This document shows, one piece after another, positions 16,657 to 24,794 of a DNA stretch of 64,000 nt. Source of the stretch: Chloroflexota bacterium (GTDB lineage: Bacteria; Chloroflexota; Anaerolineae; Anaerolineales; Villigracilaceae); assembly GCA_019873735.1 (NCBI GenBank), contig JAIOAQ010000007.1:1-64000 (forward strand). The letters run 5' to 3'. Below the pieces are notes generated by a model that saw nothing but the letters and a program-made list of their open reading frames with translations, was not told the DNA's origin and made no database searches. The translations under genes were made by a program, and so were the position numbers. Positions within the stretch are counted from its first letter, which is position 1, and each line of letters starts with the position of its first letter.

Positions 16657-17987
16657 AAAAACTTAGTTGGATTCTGTTTAGCCTGCTGGCCATTGTGGCG
16701 ATTGCCCTAACGGCCTGCGGCCCAAAAGCCGAAGAACCGGCTCAACCGGCTGCAACTGAAGCGCCGGCTCAGCCCGCGGCAACCGAAGCCCCTGCACAAC
16801 CGGCCGCTGGCGGTAAGCAGGTGGAGGTCTTCTCATGGTGGACCGGCGGCGGCGAAGCGGCCGGCCTGGAGGCCATGATCAAGGTCTTCAAAGCCAAATA
16901 CCCCGACATTGAATTTATCAACGCTGCCGTTGCCGGCGGCGCTGGCACCAATGCTCGCGCCGTGTTGGCCTCCCGTCTGCAGGCTGGCGACCCGCCGGAT
17001 TCCTGGCAGGGACATGCCGGTCAGGAACTGATCGGCACCTATGTGGCCGGCAATCAGATTCAGCCTCTGAATGACCTGTACGAGTCTGAGGGCTGGCTGG
17101 AAGTCATGCCGGAGACGCTCATCCCGCTCATTTCGGATAACGGCAATATCTATTCCGTGCCGGTCAACATTCACCGCGCCAATGTCTTGTGGTACAACCC
17201 CAAGATTTTGGCCGACAACAACATTGCCGTTCCCACCACCATCGATGAGTGGCTGGCTGCTATGGAGACTCTCAAGGGCGCCGGCGTCCAACCGCTGGCT
17301 CTGGGCGAGCAATGGACCAAGATGCACCTGCTTGAGACCGTCCTGCTGGGCACGCTCGGCCCCGATGCTTACAATGGTCTCTGGACCGGCACTACCGACT
17401 GGGGCAGCCCCGAAGTCAAGGTCGCGTTGGACAACTATGCCAAGATTTTGACCTACGCCAACAGCGACTCCGCTTCTCTGTCCTGGCAGGATGCCGCGCA
17501 GTTGGTTGTCAACGGCGATGCCGCCTTCAACGTAATGGGTGACTGGGCAGAAGGCTACTTCCGCGAACTGGGCAAGACCCCCGAGACCGATTATGGCTGG
17601 GCACCTGTGCCGGGTAGCGTGGGCGTCTTCCAATTCCTGTCCGACTCGTTCGTCCTGGCAGTTGGCGCTCCAGACCCCGAAGCGGCTGTTGCCTGGTTGA
17701 AGATTGCCGGCTCTAAGGAAGGTCAGGAAGCCTTCAACCCTGTCAAGGGTTCGATCTGCGCCCGCACCGACTGCGACAAGGCCCTCTTTGGTGTTTATCT
17801 GCAGTCTGCCATGGATGACTGGGCCAGCAACATTGTGGTCGGCTCGCTGACCCACGGTGTTGTAGCCAACGACTCCTGGAAGTCCGAGATCGACACCGCC
17901 CTCGGCCTGTTCATCCAGAATGGCGATGTGGATGCCTTCCAGTCCGCCTTGGTTGCGGCCTGCAAAGCCTCCGGCCCCTGCAAGTAA
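16653..17987 (+). CDS. ABC sugar transporter substrate-binding lipoprotein (family 1)
   Basis: Extracellular sugar-binding protein of 444 residues. The start at 16653 has AAGGAGAAAAGA upstream. The signal peptide MKKLSWILFSLLAIVAIALT ends in lipobox LTAC. A repeated Ala/Glu/Pro linker (EAPAQPAAT twice) spaces the domain from the membrane. The domain begins VEVFSWWTGGGEAAGLEAMI, the common start of oligosaccharide binders, and DPPDSWQGHAGQE and GDWAEGYF are typical of family 1. It works with the permeases at 18060 and 18953. Monosaccharide or oligosaccharide specificity cannot be read from the sequence. Confidence 0.92.
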   Translation: MKKLSWILFSLLAIVAIALTACGPKAEEPAQPAATEAPAQPAATEAPAQPAAGGKQVEVFSWWTGGGEAAGLEAMIKVFKAKYPDIEFINAAVAGGAGTNARAVLASRLQAGDPPDSWQGHAGQELIGTYVAGNQIQPLNDLYESEGWLEVMPETLIPLISDNGNIYSVPVNIHRANVLWYNPKILADNNIAVPTTIDEWLAAMETLKGAGVQPLALGEQWTKMHLLETVLLGTLGPDAYNGLWTGTTDWGSPEVKVALDNYAKILTYANSDSASLSWQDAAQLVVNGDAAFNVMGDWAEGYFRELGKTPETDYGWAPVPGSVGVFQFLSDSFVLAVGAPDPEAAVAWLKIAGSKEGQEAFNPVKGSICARTDCDKALFGVYLQSAMDDWASNIVVGSLTHGVVANDSWKSEIDTALGLFIQNGDVDAFQSALVAACKASGPCK

Positions 17988-18000
17988 AATCATAATAAAA

Positions 18001-18034
18001 TTGAGGAGGCTCCGCTCAGGCGGAGTCTCCTCAA
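18001..18034 (+). other. intercistronic stem-loop between binding protein and permease genes
   Basis: TTGAGGAGGCTCCGC and GCGGAGTCTCCTCAA form a 15-bp stem with one G-T pair and a TCAG loop, without a T tract. Such hairpins commonly protect or partly terminate binding-protein mRNA so that it exceeds permease mRNA. A similar hairpin occupies the same place in the peptide importer operon (57183). Confidence 0.75.
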
Positions 18035-18059
18035 TATCTGTTGATCAAAAGAGGCCGTT

Positions 18060-18956
18060 ATGTCCAAATTGCTAAAAGATAAAGATCGCTTCCTGTCGAT
18101 TGTACTGATTACACCATCGATCCTGGCCGTTTTGATTTTTATTTATGGCTTTATCGGCTGGTCGGTGCGGGTTTCTTTGAGCAAATGGAAAGGTCTGAAC
18201 CCAGATTATTCCTGGAACGGCCTCGCAAACTATATCAACCTGTTTTACGATCCCCGCTTTGCGGTGGATGTGCGCAACACGGTCATTTTCACCGGCGTCT
18301 TTGTCATCGGTACCGTTTTACTGGGCTTTTTCTTGGCCGTCATGCTTGACCAGGGTTTAAAAGGCGAAGGCTTCTTTCGCAGCCTCTTCCTGTTCCCCAT
18401 GGCTATCTCCTACATCGTGACCGGCGTCGTCTGGCGCTGGCTGATGAACCCAGCCACCGGCTCGCGAACCAGCGGTTTGAATTTGCTATTTTCTTACCTT
18501 CATCTTGATTTTTTGCAAAACGCCTGGCATACCACCCCCAAGTGGGGAATGGCGGCCATCGCGCTGGCGGCCATCTGGCAAATGTCGGGCTACACCATGG
18601 CGCTCTATCTGGCCGGTTTGCGCGCAATTCCTATTGAGTTGCGCGAGGCGGCCCAAATTGACGGCGCCAATGAGTTCCAAATTTACCGCCACATCATGAT
18701 CCCCTTGCTGGCGCCTGTCACGTTGAGCGCGCTCATTATTCTTGGGCACATGTCGCTCAAAGTCTTTGATCTGATTGTGGCCGTTGCCGGCAAGCAGTTG
18801 CCCCTGGATGTCCCCGCTATTTACATGTGGCAGACCACCTTTGACGGCTTATTCTATGGGCGCGGCGCAGCCATCAGTATCCTGTTGTTGATCAGCGTAG
18901 CCGTCCTGATCATCCCCTACATCTGGTACACCCTGCACACGGAGACAGAGCAATGA
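18060..18956 (+). CDS. ABC sugar transporter permease 1 (MalF/UgpA-like)
   Basis: Membrane subunit of 298 residues with six predicted membrane segments. The EAA loop ELREAAQIDGANEFQIYRHI ends in the usual IPLLAP. It follows the binding protein gene after a stem-loop and overlaps the second permease by ATGA. No ATPase gene is present in this operon, so a shared MsmK/UgpC-type ATPase encoded elsewhere is expected. Confidence 0.93.
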   Translation: MSKLLKDKDRFLSIVLITPSILAVLIFIYGFIGWSVRVSLSKWKGLNPDYSWNGLANYINLFYDPRFAVDVRNTVIFTGVFVIGTVLLGFFLAVMLDQGLKGEGFFRSLFLFPMAISYIVTGVVWRWLMNPATGSRTSGLNLLFSYLHLDFLQNAWHTTPKWGMAAIALAAIWQMSGYTMALYLAGLRAIPIELREAAQIDGANEFQIYRHIMIPLLAPVTLSALIILGHMSLKVFDLIVAVAGKQLPLDVPAIYMWQTTFDGLFYGRGAAISILLLISVAVLIIPYIWYTLHTETEQ

Positions 18957-19774
18957 AGAAAACGAGTCGTCTGGGTAAGTACTGGTTGTATCTGCCGCTG
19001 ATTGCCATGGCAATCTTCTATCTCATTCCGCTGTATGTCATGCTTGTCACCGGCTTCAAGAGTTTTGCCGAAGTGGACCTGAAGACGATGTGGAATCTGC
19101 CCAGCGGCATTCACTTTGACAACTACATTGAGGCTTACAGCAAACTGGCGCCTTCTCTCTGGAACAGTTTTGCCATGGTCATTCCGGCGGCCTTGCTTTC
19201 CTCTGCCCTGGGGTCGCTCAACGGCTTCATCCTTGCCAAATGGAAATTCCGCGGCGCAGATGCCATTTTCCCCTTCATCCTGTTTGGCATGTTTATCCCC
19301 TATCAAAGCATCCTCATCCCGCTGGTCCAATTCATGAACGCGGTGGGGATTAAGGGCCTGCCGGGGCTGGCGCTGGCGCACATCATCTACGGCATTCCCA
19401 TCACCACACTTACTTTTCGCAACTACTATGCCAGTTTGCCTCAGGAACTGCTTGAAGCCGCCAAAATTGACGGCGCCGACATGCTCAAGATTTATCGTTA
19501 CATTCTCCTGCCTCTTTCTGCTCCCAGTTTCGTCGTTGTCCTGATCTGGCAATTCACCTCTGCCTGGAACGACTTTCTCTTTGCAGTTGTCCTGACCGGC
19601 AACAAACAATGGCCGATTACGGTGGCCCTCAACAACATGGCCGGCAGTCAGATCATTGCCTGGAATGTTCAGATGGCCGGCTCGTTACTGGCCGCCCTGC
19701 CTCCGCTGTTGATTTATATCTTCCTTGGACGTTACTTCTTGCGAGGGCTGCTGGCCGGCTCTCTCAAAGGGTAA
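18953..19774 (+). CDS. ABC sugar transporter permease 2 (MalG/UgpE-like)
   Basis: Second membrane subunit, 273 residues, six predicted segments. Its EAA loop reads ELLEAAKIDGADMLKIYRYI followed by LPLSAP. The C-terminal FLGRYFLRGLLAGSLKG is the usual end of MalG-type permeases, so the protein is complete. Start codon overlaps the preceding stop. A terminator follows 20 bp after the stop, closing a three-gene operon without ATPase. Confidence 0.93.
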   Translation: MKKTSRLGKYWLYLPLIAMAIFYLIPLYVMLVTGFKSFAEVDLKTMWNLPSGIHFDNYIEAYSKLAPSLWNSFAMVIPAALLSSALGSLNGFILAKWKFRGADAIFPFILFGMFIPYQSILIPLVQFMNAVGIKGLPGLALAHIIYGIPITTLTFRNYYASLPQELLEAAKIDGADMLKIYRYILLPLSAPSFVVVLIWQFTSAWNDFLFAVVLTGNKQWPITVALNNMAGSQIIAWNVQMAGSLLAALPPLLIYIFLGRYFLRGLLAGSLKG

Positions 19775-19794
19775 TTGGGGATCTCCTCCTTCCT

Positions 19795-19832
19795 GTCTCC
19801 CGCATGCTGACGTGCGGGAGACTCTGTTTTTT
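19795..19832 (+). terminator. terminator of the sugar importer operon
   Basis: GTCTCCCGCA, loop TGCTGACG, TGCGGGAGAC, then TCTGTTTTTT. Confidence 0.93.
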
Positions 19833-19925
19833 ACGCCGGCCGCACGGTTCAGACGACCCCCGGGCCGGCTTCCGTTTAATGGGCCAGACCCACCCCTGAA
19901 GCAACCCTGCCCGACCGGCATGATG

Positions 19926-19931
19926 TATAAT
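19926..19931 (+). promoter_or_regulatory. -10 element predicting a leaderless transcript
   Basis: TATAAT ends 8 bp before the ATG at 19940, so the predicted +1 (about 19938) is nearly at the start codon. No ribosome site and no good -35 are visible. Confidence 0.6.
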
Positions 19932-19939
19932 CTCCGCCT

Positions 19940-21484
19940 ATGATGACGTCTCTGCCATCTCGTCGTCCCTCTTTTTTCCCGGCTTCGAAATGGGGCTTGG
20001 GCTTGCTGCTGATTCTCTTGCTTGGGCTGGGGCTGGCCATCCGCCTGTATGACCTGACCGACTTGCCGCTGGATTTTCATGCCACGCGCCAGTTGTTCTC
20101 GGCCATTAAAGCGCGCGGGATGTATTATGAAACGCTGGACAATGCGCCGCCAAGAGAACGCACCTTTGCCGTGCAACAGTGGAAGAAGAAGTCGGCCATT
20201 GAGCCAGAGATTATGGAGCGGCTGACAGCCCTCACCTATCGCCTTACCGGCGAAAAGGTCTGGGTGGCGCGGGTCTATGCTTCCTTTTTCTGGGTTGTGG
20301 GCGGCCTGTTCTTGTTTCTCCTGGCGCGTGAACTGACCTTCACCGATGGCGCTGTGGCCGCGCTGCTCTTCTATCTGTTTTTGCCCTACGCGGTTTTTGC
20401 CAGCCGCAGTTTTCAGCCCGATCCACTGATGACCGCGCTGGTTGTGGCCTATTGGTGGGCCGTTCATCGCTGGGTCGCCCGTCTCACCTGGAGGTGGACA
20501 TTTCTGGCCGGACTGCTTGGCGGCCTGGCCATCCTCGTCAAATTTGTGGCGGTCTTTTTTGTTATCGGGGGCACGCTGGGGGTCGTTTTGAGCCGCTGGA
20601 ATCTGCGTCAGATGGTTTCCAATCCCAAAGTCTGGGGGCTGGCTTTGGTTGGGGCACTGCCGGGCGTCACCTATCTCTATTACGGGGTATTTGTGGCCGG
20701 CTTTTTAGGGCAGTATTTCAGCGGCCGTTTCGTTTCCAGCCTGTTATTTGACCCGTTGAATTATTGGCGCTGGTTCCGTCAGATTGAGATGGTCACCGGC
20801 GGCCTGACGTTTGTGTCGGGACTGTTGGGCCTTTTCTTTGTAGAAAAGAAGCCCGCGCGCGCTTTTCTTCTCGGCTTATGGGTGACCTACGGGCTTTACG
20901 GCCTCTATTTCAACTACCATATTGCCAGCCACGATTATTATAGCCTGCCGTTGATTCCCATTGTGGCGCTTTCTCTGGCAGCCCCTGCCGAGTGGACCTT
21001 GAGCCGATTGGCCGAGGTGACTCTCAAGCCCCGTATCCTGCAGGGCGTGGCAGTTTTTCTGCTAACTCTGGGGCTGGGAGTGCACCTGTGGAATCTTCGC
21101 GGTGAAATGAAAGCCGTAGATTATCGCCCTCAGGCCGAATACTGGGCTGAAATCAGCCGCCTGCTGGGCGGCGAGAATACCGTCGCCCTGACCCAAGACT
21201 ACGGCACGCGCCTGATTTATTGGGGTTGGCGCTCGGCAGCCTATTGGCCGAATTCCGGCGATTTGTATTATCACGCCGACTTGCGCAACGGCGAGCGTGA
21301 CTTTGAGCGCCGCTTCAAAGCCCTGACGAAAAACAAACGCTTCTTTCTGGTGACCGACCTGGAAGATTTGGAGCGCCAGCCAATGCTGAAGGAACGCCTG
21401 TTTGAAAGTTACAGCCTCTACTTGCAGGGAGATGGCTACCTGATTTTTGACCTCCGTTCCCCTCTTGTTTCGGGTCAACCTTAA
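19940..21484 (+). CDS. membrane glycosyltransferase, GT39/ArnT-like
   Basis: Dolichyl- or undecaprenyl-phosphate sugar transferase-like protein of 514 residues with about eleven membrane segments. The first outer loop has an acidic pair region (LYDLTDLPLDFHATRQ) followed by a segment typical of ArnT/PMT enzymes. WVARVYASFFWVVGG and FASRSFQPDPLMTALVVAYW match the family-39 core. The soluble C-terminal end (from about residue 400) is short. It would transfer a sugar from a lipid carrier to a protein or lipid at the outer face. It is transcribed alone from a putative leaderless promoter. Exact donor and acceptor are unknown. Confidence 0.78.
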   Translation: MMTSLPSRRPSFFPASKWGLGLLLILLLGLGLAIRLYDLTDLPLDFHATRQLFSAIKARGMYYETLDNAPPRERTFAVQQWKKKSAIEPEIMERLTALTYRLTGEKVWVARVYASFFWVVGGLFLFLLARELTFTDGAVAALLFYLFLPYAVFASRSFQPDPLMTALVVAYWWAVHRWVARLTWRWTFLAGLLGGLAILVKFVAVFFVIGGTLGVVLSRWNLRQMVSNPKVWGLALVGALPGVTYLYYGVFVAGFLGQYFSGRFVSSLLFDPLNYWRWFRQIEMVTGGLTFVSGLLGLFFVEKKPARAFLLGLWVTYGLYGLYFNYHIASHDYYSLPLIPIVALSLAAPAEWTLSRLAEVTLKPRILQGVAVFLLTLGLGVHLWNLRGEMKAVDYRPQAEYWAEISRLLGGENTVALTQDYGTRLIYWGWRSAAYWPNSGDLYYHADLRNGERDFERRFKALTKNKRFFLVTDLEDLERQPMLKERLFESYSLYLQGDGYLIFDLRSPLVSGQP

Positions 21485-21521
21485 GCCCTGCCTGACGCTG
21501 GCGCAAAGGCGTAGAAAAGCA

Positions 21522-21556
21522 AAGAGGCCGGCAATTTATGTCGCCGGCTTCTTTTA
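21522..21556 (+). terminator. terminator after the GT39-like gene
   Basis: AGAGGCCGGC, loop AATTTATGTC, GCCGGCTTCT with one G-T pair, then TTT. Confidence 0.8.
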
Positions 21557-21578
21557 CCGAAAATGTCTGTAACTGCCG

Positions 21579-21671
21579 CCCTCCCGCAGGTTTTGGCGCC
21601 ATGTCCAAACCACAAAATGTCTTCGTGATTGCCGGCATTGGTTGCCGGTTCCGTTCTAACCTGGGGGAGGG
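21579..21671 (+). repeat. 93-bp palindromic intergenic element, copy D
   Basis: CCCTCCCGCAGG at the left and AACCTGGGGGAGGG at the right (one mismatch in the outer stem). The inner stem is CCGGCA/TGCCGG. It lies between the convergent GT39-like and fumarase genes. Confidence 0.9.
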
Positions 21672-21696
21672 TTGAATATCTATCCCGTTGGGTCAA

Positions 21697-22323
21697 TCAA
21701 TAGGGCTGAGAGAGCAGGGATTCCAGCACCTTTTTTGAGTCCTCTTCTACCAGCGCATGCTGGCTGTTGCCATGAGCATCCATCGTGACAACCACCGGGA
21801 AGTTCTTGACCTGGATGACCCACATGGCTTCTGGCACCCCAAAGTCGTATTTGTAAACGCCCAACACCTTTTCAACCGACTGAGCAATGTACGTGGCTGC
21901 GCCGCCAATGGCATGGAAATAAACAAAAGGCACTTCCTGGCAGCCCTTCAGCGTCTTGGGGCCCATTCCGCCTTTGCCAATGACGCCTTTGGCGTTGAAA
22001 TGCTGCATCACATCCGCCTGATAAGGTTCTTCGCGGATGGAAGTGGTCGGCCCGGCGGCCACAAATTTGTATTGCTTCGTATCCAGCCCGGAGACAACCG
22101 GCCCGCAGTGATAGATAACGCCTCCCTGCAGGATCGGGCGAATGGCTTCATAGACCTCCAGGTCATCGCCCTGCGGCTGACGGGTTTTCTTGATGAACGT
22201 CTCAATCATCCATTTGTGGACGGCGTCCCTGCCGGTAATCATGACCCCTGTTAATGCAACCGGCTCACCGACCTTAAGGCTGCGGATGACATCGTCACTG
22301 ATGGGAATAGTAACTTCACGCAT
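21697..22323 (-). CDS. class I fumarate hydratase, beta subunit (C-terminal domain)
   Basis: Smaller subunit (208 residues) of the oxygen-sensitive iron-sulphur fumarase, interconverting fumarate and malate. Start 22323 (MREVTIPI) has GAAGGAGAAAATC upstream. Family motifs include GDLEVYEAIRPILQG replaced here by GDDLEVYEAIRPILQGGVIY, then HCGPVV, AAGPTTSIRE, GKGGMG and AMWVIQVKNFPVVVTMDAHG. It pairs with the alpha subunit 24 bp upstream. L-tartrate dehydratase and related hydro-lyases share this fold, but fumarase is the commonest function in this lineage. Confidence 0.9.
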   Translation of the reverse strand: MREVTIPISDDVIRSLKVGEPVALTGVMITGRDAVHKWMIETFIKKTRQPQGDDLEVYEAIRPILQGGVIYHCGPVVSGLDTKQYKFVAAGPTTSIREEPYQADVMQHFNAKGVIGKGGMGPKTLKGCQEVPFVYFHAIGGAATYIAQSVEKVLGVYKYDFGVPEAMWVIQVKNFPVVVTMDAHGNSQHALVEEDSKKVLESLLSQPY

Positions 22324-22347
22324 GATTTTCTCCTTCACAGACAAGGC

Positions 22348-23223
22348 CTAGTCGTAAACGACCTCACCGTTGCTTTTGACCGTCATCTTGCGCCGGCGGT
22401 AAGCCCAGCACATATACGAGACGGTGACAAAGTAAGAAGCCGGCAAGCGGTGCAGGCCGGTGATTTTGGTGTCAATGACGGTCGTTTGCCCGCCAAAGCC
22501 CATCGGGCCAATGCCCATTTGATTTGCTTCCTGGGTGAGGCGTTCTTCCAGTTCGGCCAACTTGGGGTCGGGGTTGCGGGTACCCAGTTTTTCGAACAGC
22601 ACTTCTTTTGATTTGACATAGCCGCTGCCGCGGTCGCCGCCAATGGCCACGCCCAAAATGCCCGGGGCGCAGCCCTGTCCCTGGGCTTTGTGGACGGCGT
22701 CTAACACCACTTTGCGGACGCCTGCCAGGTCGCGCCCGGCGCCCAGGGCCGCATTGGGCAGAGAATACTGGATGCCCACGTTTTCGCAGCCGCCGCCCTT
22801 GAGCATTAACTCAATGGTCAGTTCATCGCCTTCCACTTCCTCAAAGTGAATGTAAGGGAAATCGTCGCCGCCCAGATTGTTGCCGCTGTTCTTGTCGTAG
22901 ATGGCATCTACAGCGTTGGGCCGCATGTAGGACTTCCGGGTTGCCTCGGCCAGAGCGGTGCGGATTTGTTCACGCAGTTTGCGGGTGCTCCAGCCTTCGG
23001 GATGTTTGACGTAGAAGATGGGCGTGCCGGTATCCTGGCAGATCGGGCTGGAATTTTCGCGCGAGAGTTCCACGTTCTTCAGGATGGTTTCCAGGGCGCC
23101 GCGGGCAGCAGAGCCGGGGGCCTCCTTTTCAATGGCGGCGCGCAGGCGTTCTTCTACATCCGCCGGCAAATCGGATGACGTGCGCCGGATAAGTTCAAGG
23201 ATTTCATTCGTCAGGTCTCGCAT
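22348..23223 (-). CDS. class I fumarate hydratase, alpha subunit
   Basis: Larger subunit (291 residues), carrying the [4Fe-4S] cluster. Three conserved Cys are visible in SPICQDTGTP, GGGCENVG and GQGCAPGI. Other motifs are RPNAVDA, NSGNNLG and IGGDRGSGYVKSKE. Start 23223 (MRDLTNEI) is preferred over 23256 because GGAAGGAGAACC stands just before it. The two-gene arrangement with the beta subunit is the usual anaerobe form of the TCA enzyme. The 169-bp space to the acetyltransferase gene downstream of the opposite end holds no gene. Confidence 0.92.
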   Translation of the reverse strand: MRDLTNEILELIRRTSSDLPADVEERLRAAIEKEAPGSAARGALETILKNVELSRENSSPICQDTGTPIFYVKHPEGWSTRKLREQIRTALAEATRKSYMRPNAVDAIYDKNSGNNLGGDDFPYIHFEEVEGDELTIELMLKGGGCENVGIQYSLPNAALGAGRDLAGVRKVVLDAVHKAQGQGCAPGILGVAIGGDRGSGYVKSKEVLFEKLGTRNPDPKLAELEERLTQEANQMGIGPMGFGGQTTVIDTKITGLHRLPASYFVTVSYMCWAYRRRKMTVKSNGEVVYD

Positions 23224-23392
23224 AGGTTCTCCTTCCTCTGGAATTTGGCAGTCCATTTGACGCTGGACGGTGTCTCAGCAACACGTGTCGGCTATAAACT
23301 CATCTTGAGTGTATCATACTGCAACTTATCCTTTGTGAACGAGTGACAAAACGCGGGCGTTTGTTGAGCAAAAAAGCATATGAGAGCAGGCT

Positions 23393-24412
23393 TCACTTGC
23401 AGATTTTCAGCCTGATTACCTGCCGGTCAAGCGCGCCGAATTTGTATTTGTAATCCTCATTGCCGCGCATAAAGTCGAACTCGGCGCGTTGATTCTGATT
23501 GGCCCACTCAAGCAAGTGCCCCAGCAAAACCCAGCCGGGTGAGAATTCCATAAAGGCGGGATTGATACCCGAATTGTAAACCCAGATTTTATTGGCATAA
23601 TCAAAGTTCAAGTAGCCGCAGGCCTTCTGGCCGTCAATTTCGAGAAAGGCCAGTTGCAGCCAGCCATGCTGAAAGGCGGCATGCACCGCGGCGCGCATTT
23701 GTGAGCGCATCACGTCTGTCAGGAAGGCTGCTTTCTCAGGGTCATGAGCCATCAATCCGAGAAAGGCCTCAATCTCGGCCTCCAATGTTTGCTCATCTTG
23801 AACAATGTGCCAGCCCACGTTACGTCCGCTTTCTGCGGCGCGCCGCATCTTGCGACGGATTTCGTGGCGCTGCTTTTTGTCTATGCCTGCAAGATAGGTC
23901 TCAAAATTACCGGGCAGGGGAATATAAGGCGCGGGTTGAAGGATTTGTGTTTCGGCCGTCCAGCCGCTGCGCTTGGCTTCGGCCCGCAGGGCCGGGATGG
24001 CAGGGGAATGTTCGGGCAGGTTGTATAAATCCAGGGCCTCCCAGCCTCGAGCTAGGTCGGAACCGGAGAGAAAGTCCAGCAGACCGGCCACGAAAGGCGG
24101 CAGGTCTGCCGGTCGGACGATTAAATCCAGAAAATCTGAAATTTCAATGCTGCCGAGAAACATCAAGGCAACGCGATTCTCGTGTTGCGTCAAAAAGAAA
24201 GGTGCGATGCCGGATAAGCGGCCGTTGTCCTCGGCGCAGACCAGAGCCAGCCGGGCTTGTTTCCATTCGCCGCCGCCGCGTGTTTGCCACCACGTGTGCA
24301 GATATTCGTGACGCAAAAAGGGAACATTGGTAATGCTTTCCGCCAGCAGAGCATTCCAACTCTCTGCCATGGCTTTGAACTCTTGTGAGTCTTCTATCCA
24401 TCTAAATTCCAT
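23393..24412 (-). CDS. FemAB/CelD-like acyltransferase (GNAT_6 domain)
   Basis: Putative N-acyltransferase of 339 residues. The N-terminal GNAT-like half has SWNALLAESITNVPFLRHEY and LLALVCAE-like strands; the second half has IDKKQRHEIRRKMRRA, the conserved basic helix of the BioF2/CelD family, then GWLQLAFLEIDGQKACGYLN and the C-terminal FDFMRGNEDYKYKFG. Such proteins modify polysaccharide or peptidoglycan precursors; here the substrate is unknown. Transcribed alone; a 13-bp hairpin repeat lies upstream at 24473. Confidence 0.8.
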   Translation of the reverse strand: MEFRWIEDSQEFKAMAESWNALLAESITNVPFLRHEYLHTWWQTRGGGEWKQARLALVCAEDNGRLSGIAPFFLTQHENRVALMFLGSIEISDFLDLIVRPADLPPFVAGLLDFLSGSDLARGWEALDLYNLPEHSPAIPALRAEAKRSGWTAETQILQPAPYIPLPGNFETYLAGIDKKQRHEIRRKMRRAAESGRNVGWHIVQDEQTLEAEIEAFLGLMAHDPEKAAFLTDVMRSQMRAAVHAAFQHGWLQLAFLEIDGQKACGYLNFDYANKIWVYNSGINPAFMEFSPGWVLLGHLLEWANQNQRAEFDFMRGNEDYKYKFGALDRQVIRLKICK

Positions 24413-24472
24413 TTTTCCTCTTCACATATCAGGAGCAACGATTACCTCTTGCTCCAAATTGCCGCCTGACCC

Positions 24473-24502
24473 GAAACGTCCCGAAAGCCTTCGGGACGTT
24501 TC
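24473..24502. repeat. perfect 13-bp inverted repeat
   Basis: GAAACGTCCCGAA, loop AGCC, TTCGGGACGTTTC, without a T tract on either side. A smaller hairpin GGAGCAA/TTGCTCC lies at 24432-24454. Both are in the 382-bp gap upstream of the acyltransferase gene. Confidence 0.8.
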
Positions 24503-24593
24503 ATCTGCAGGTAACAATAGCCTTTCCACCATCCTGTAGGCGGTTCTTTTTGCCGAAATCACCACATGACTCTACTACAAAAAGGGCGTTTCT

Positions 24594-24735
24594 AACGCAA
24601 GGGCGCAAAGCCGCCAAGATTTTTTAAGGTCTATTTCTTTTTTACGCATAATCTGAAACCGAAAAACGAAGATCTTGCATTGGAAATTGCATTTTCTTCG
24701 CGCCCTGGCGCCTTCGCGTTGAGATTTTCTGTTTT
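24594..24735. repeat. dispersed repeat with imperfect inverted arms
   Basis: The left arm AACGCAAGGGCGCAAAG-CC and the right arm, whose complement reads AACGCGAAGGCGCCAGGGCG, enclose an AT-rich centre. The left arm shares 16 bases with the repeat at 8137. No ORF of note is present. Confidence 0.6.
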
Positions 24736-24774
24736 TGCAGTGAAGTCACCACATGCTCTCGTTGAATTTTACCG

Positions 24775-24780
24775 TATAAT
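24775..24780 (+). promoter_or_regulatory. -10 element of the 24795 gene
   Basis: TATAAT with predicted +1 near 24787, giving a leader of only about 8 bases that would exclude most of the AAGGAAAG upstream of the ATG. Confidence 0.55.
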
Positions 24781-24794
24781 CAAGGAAAGCCGTT

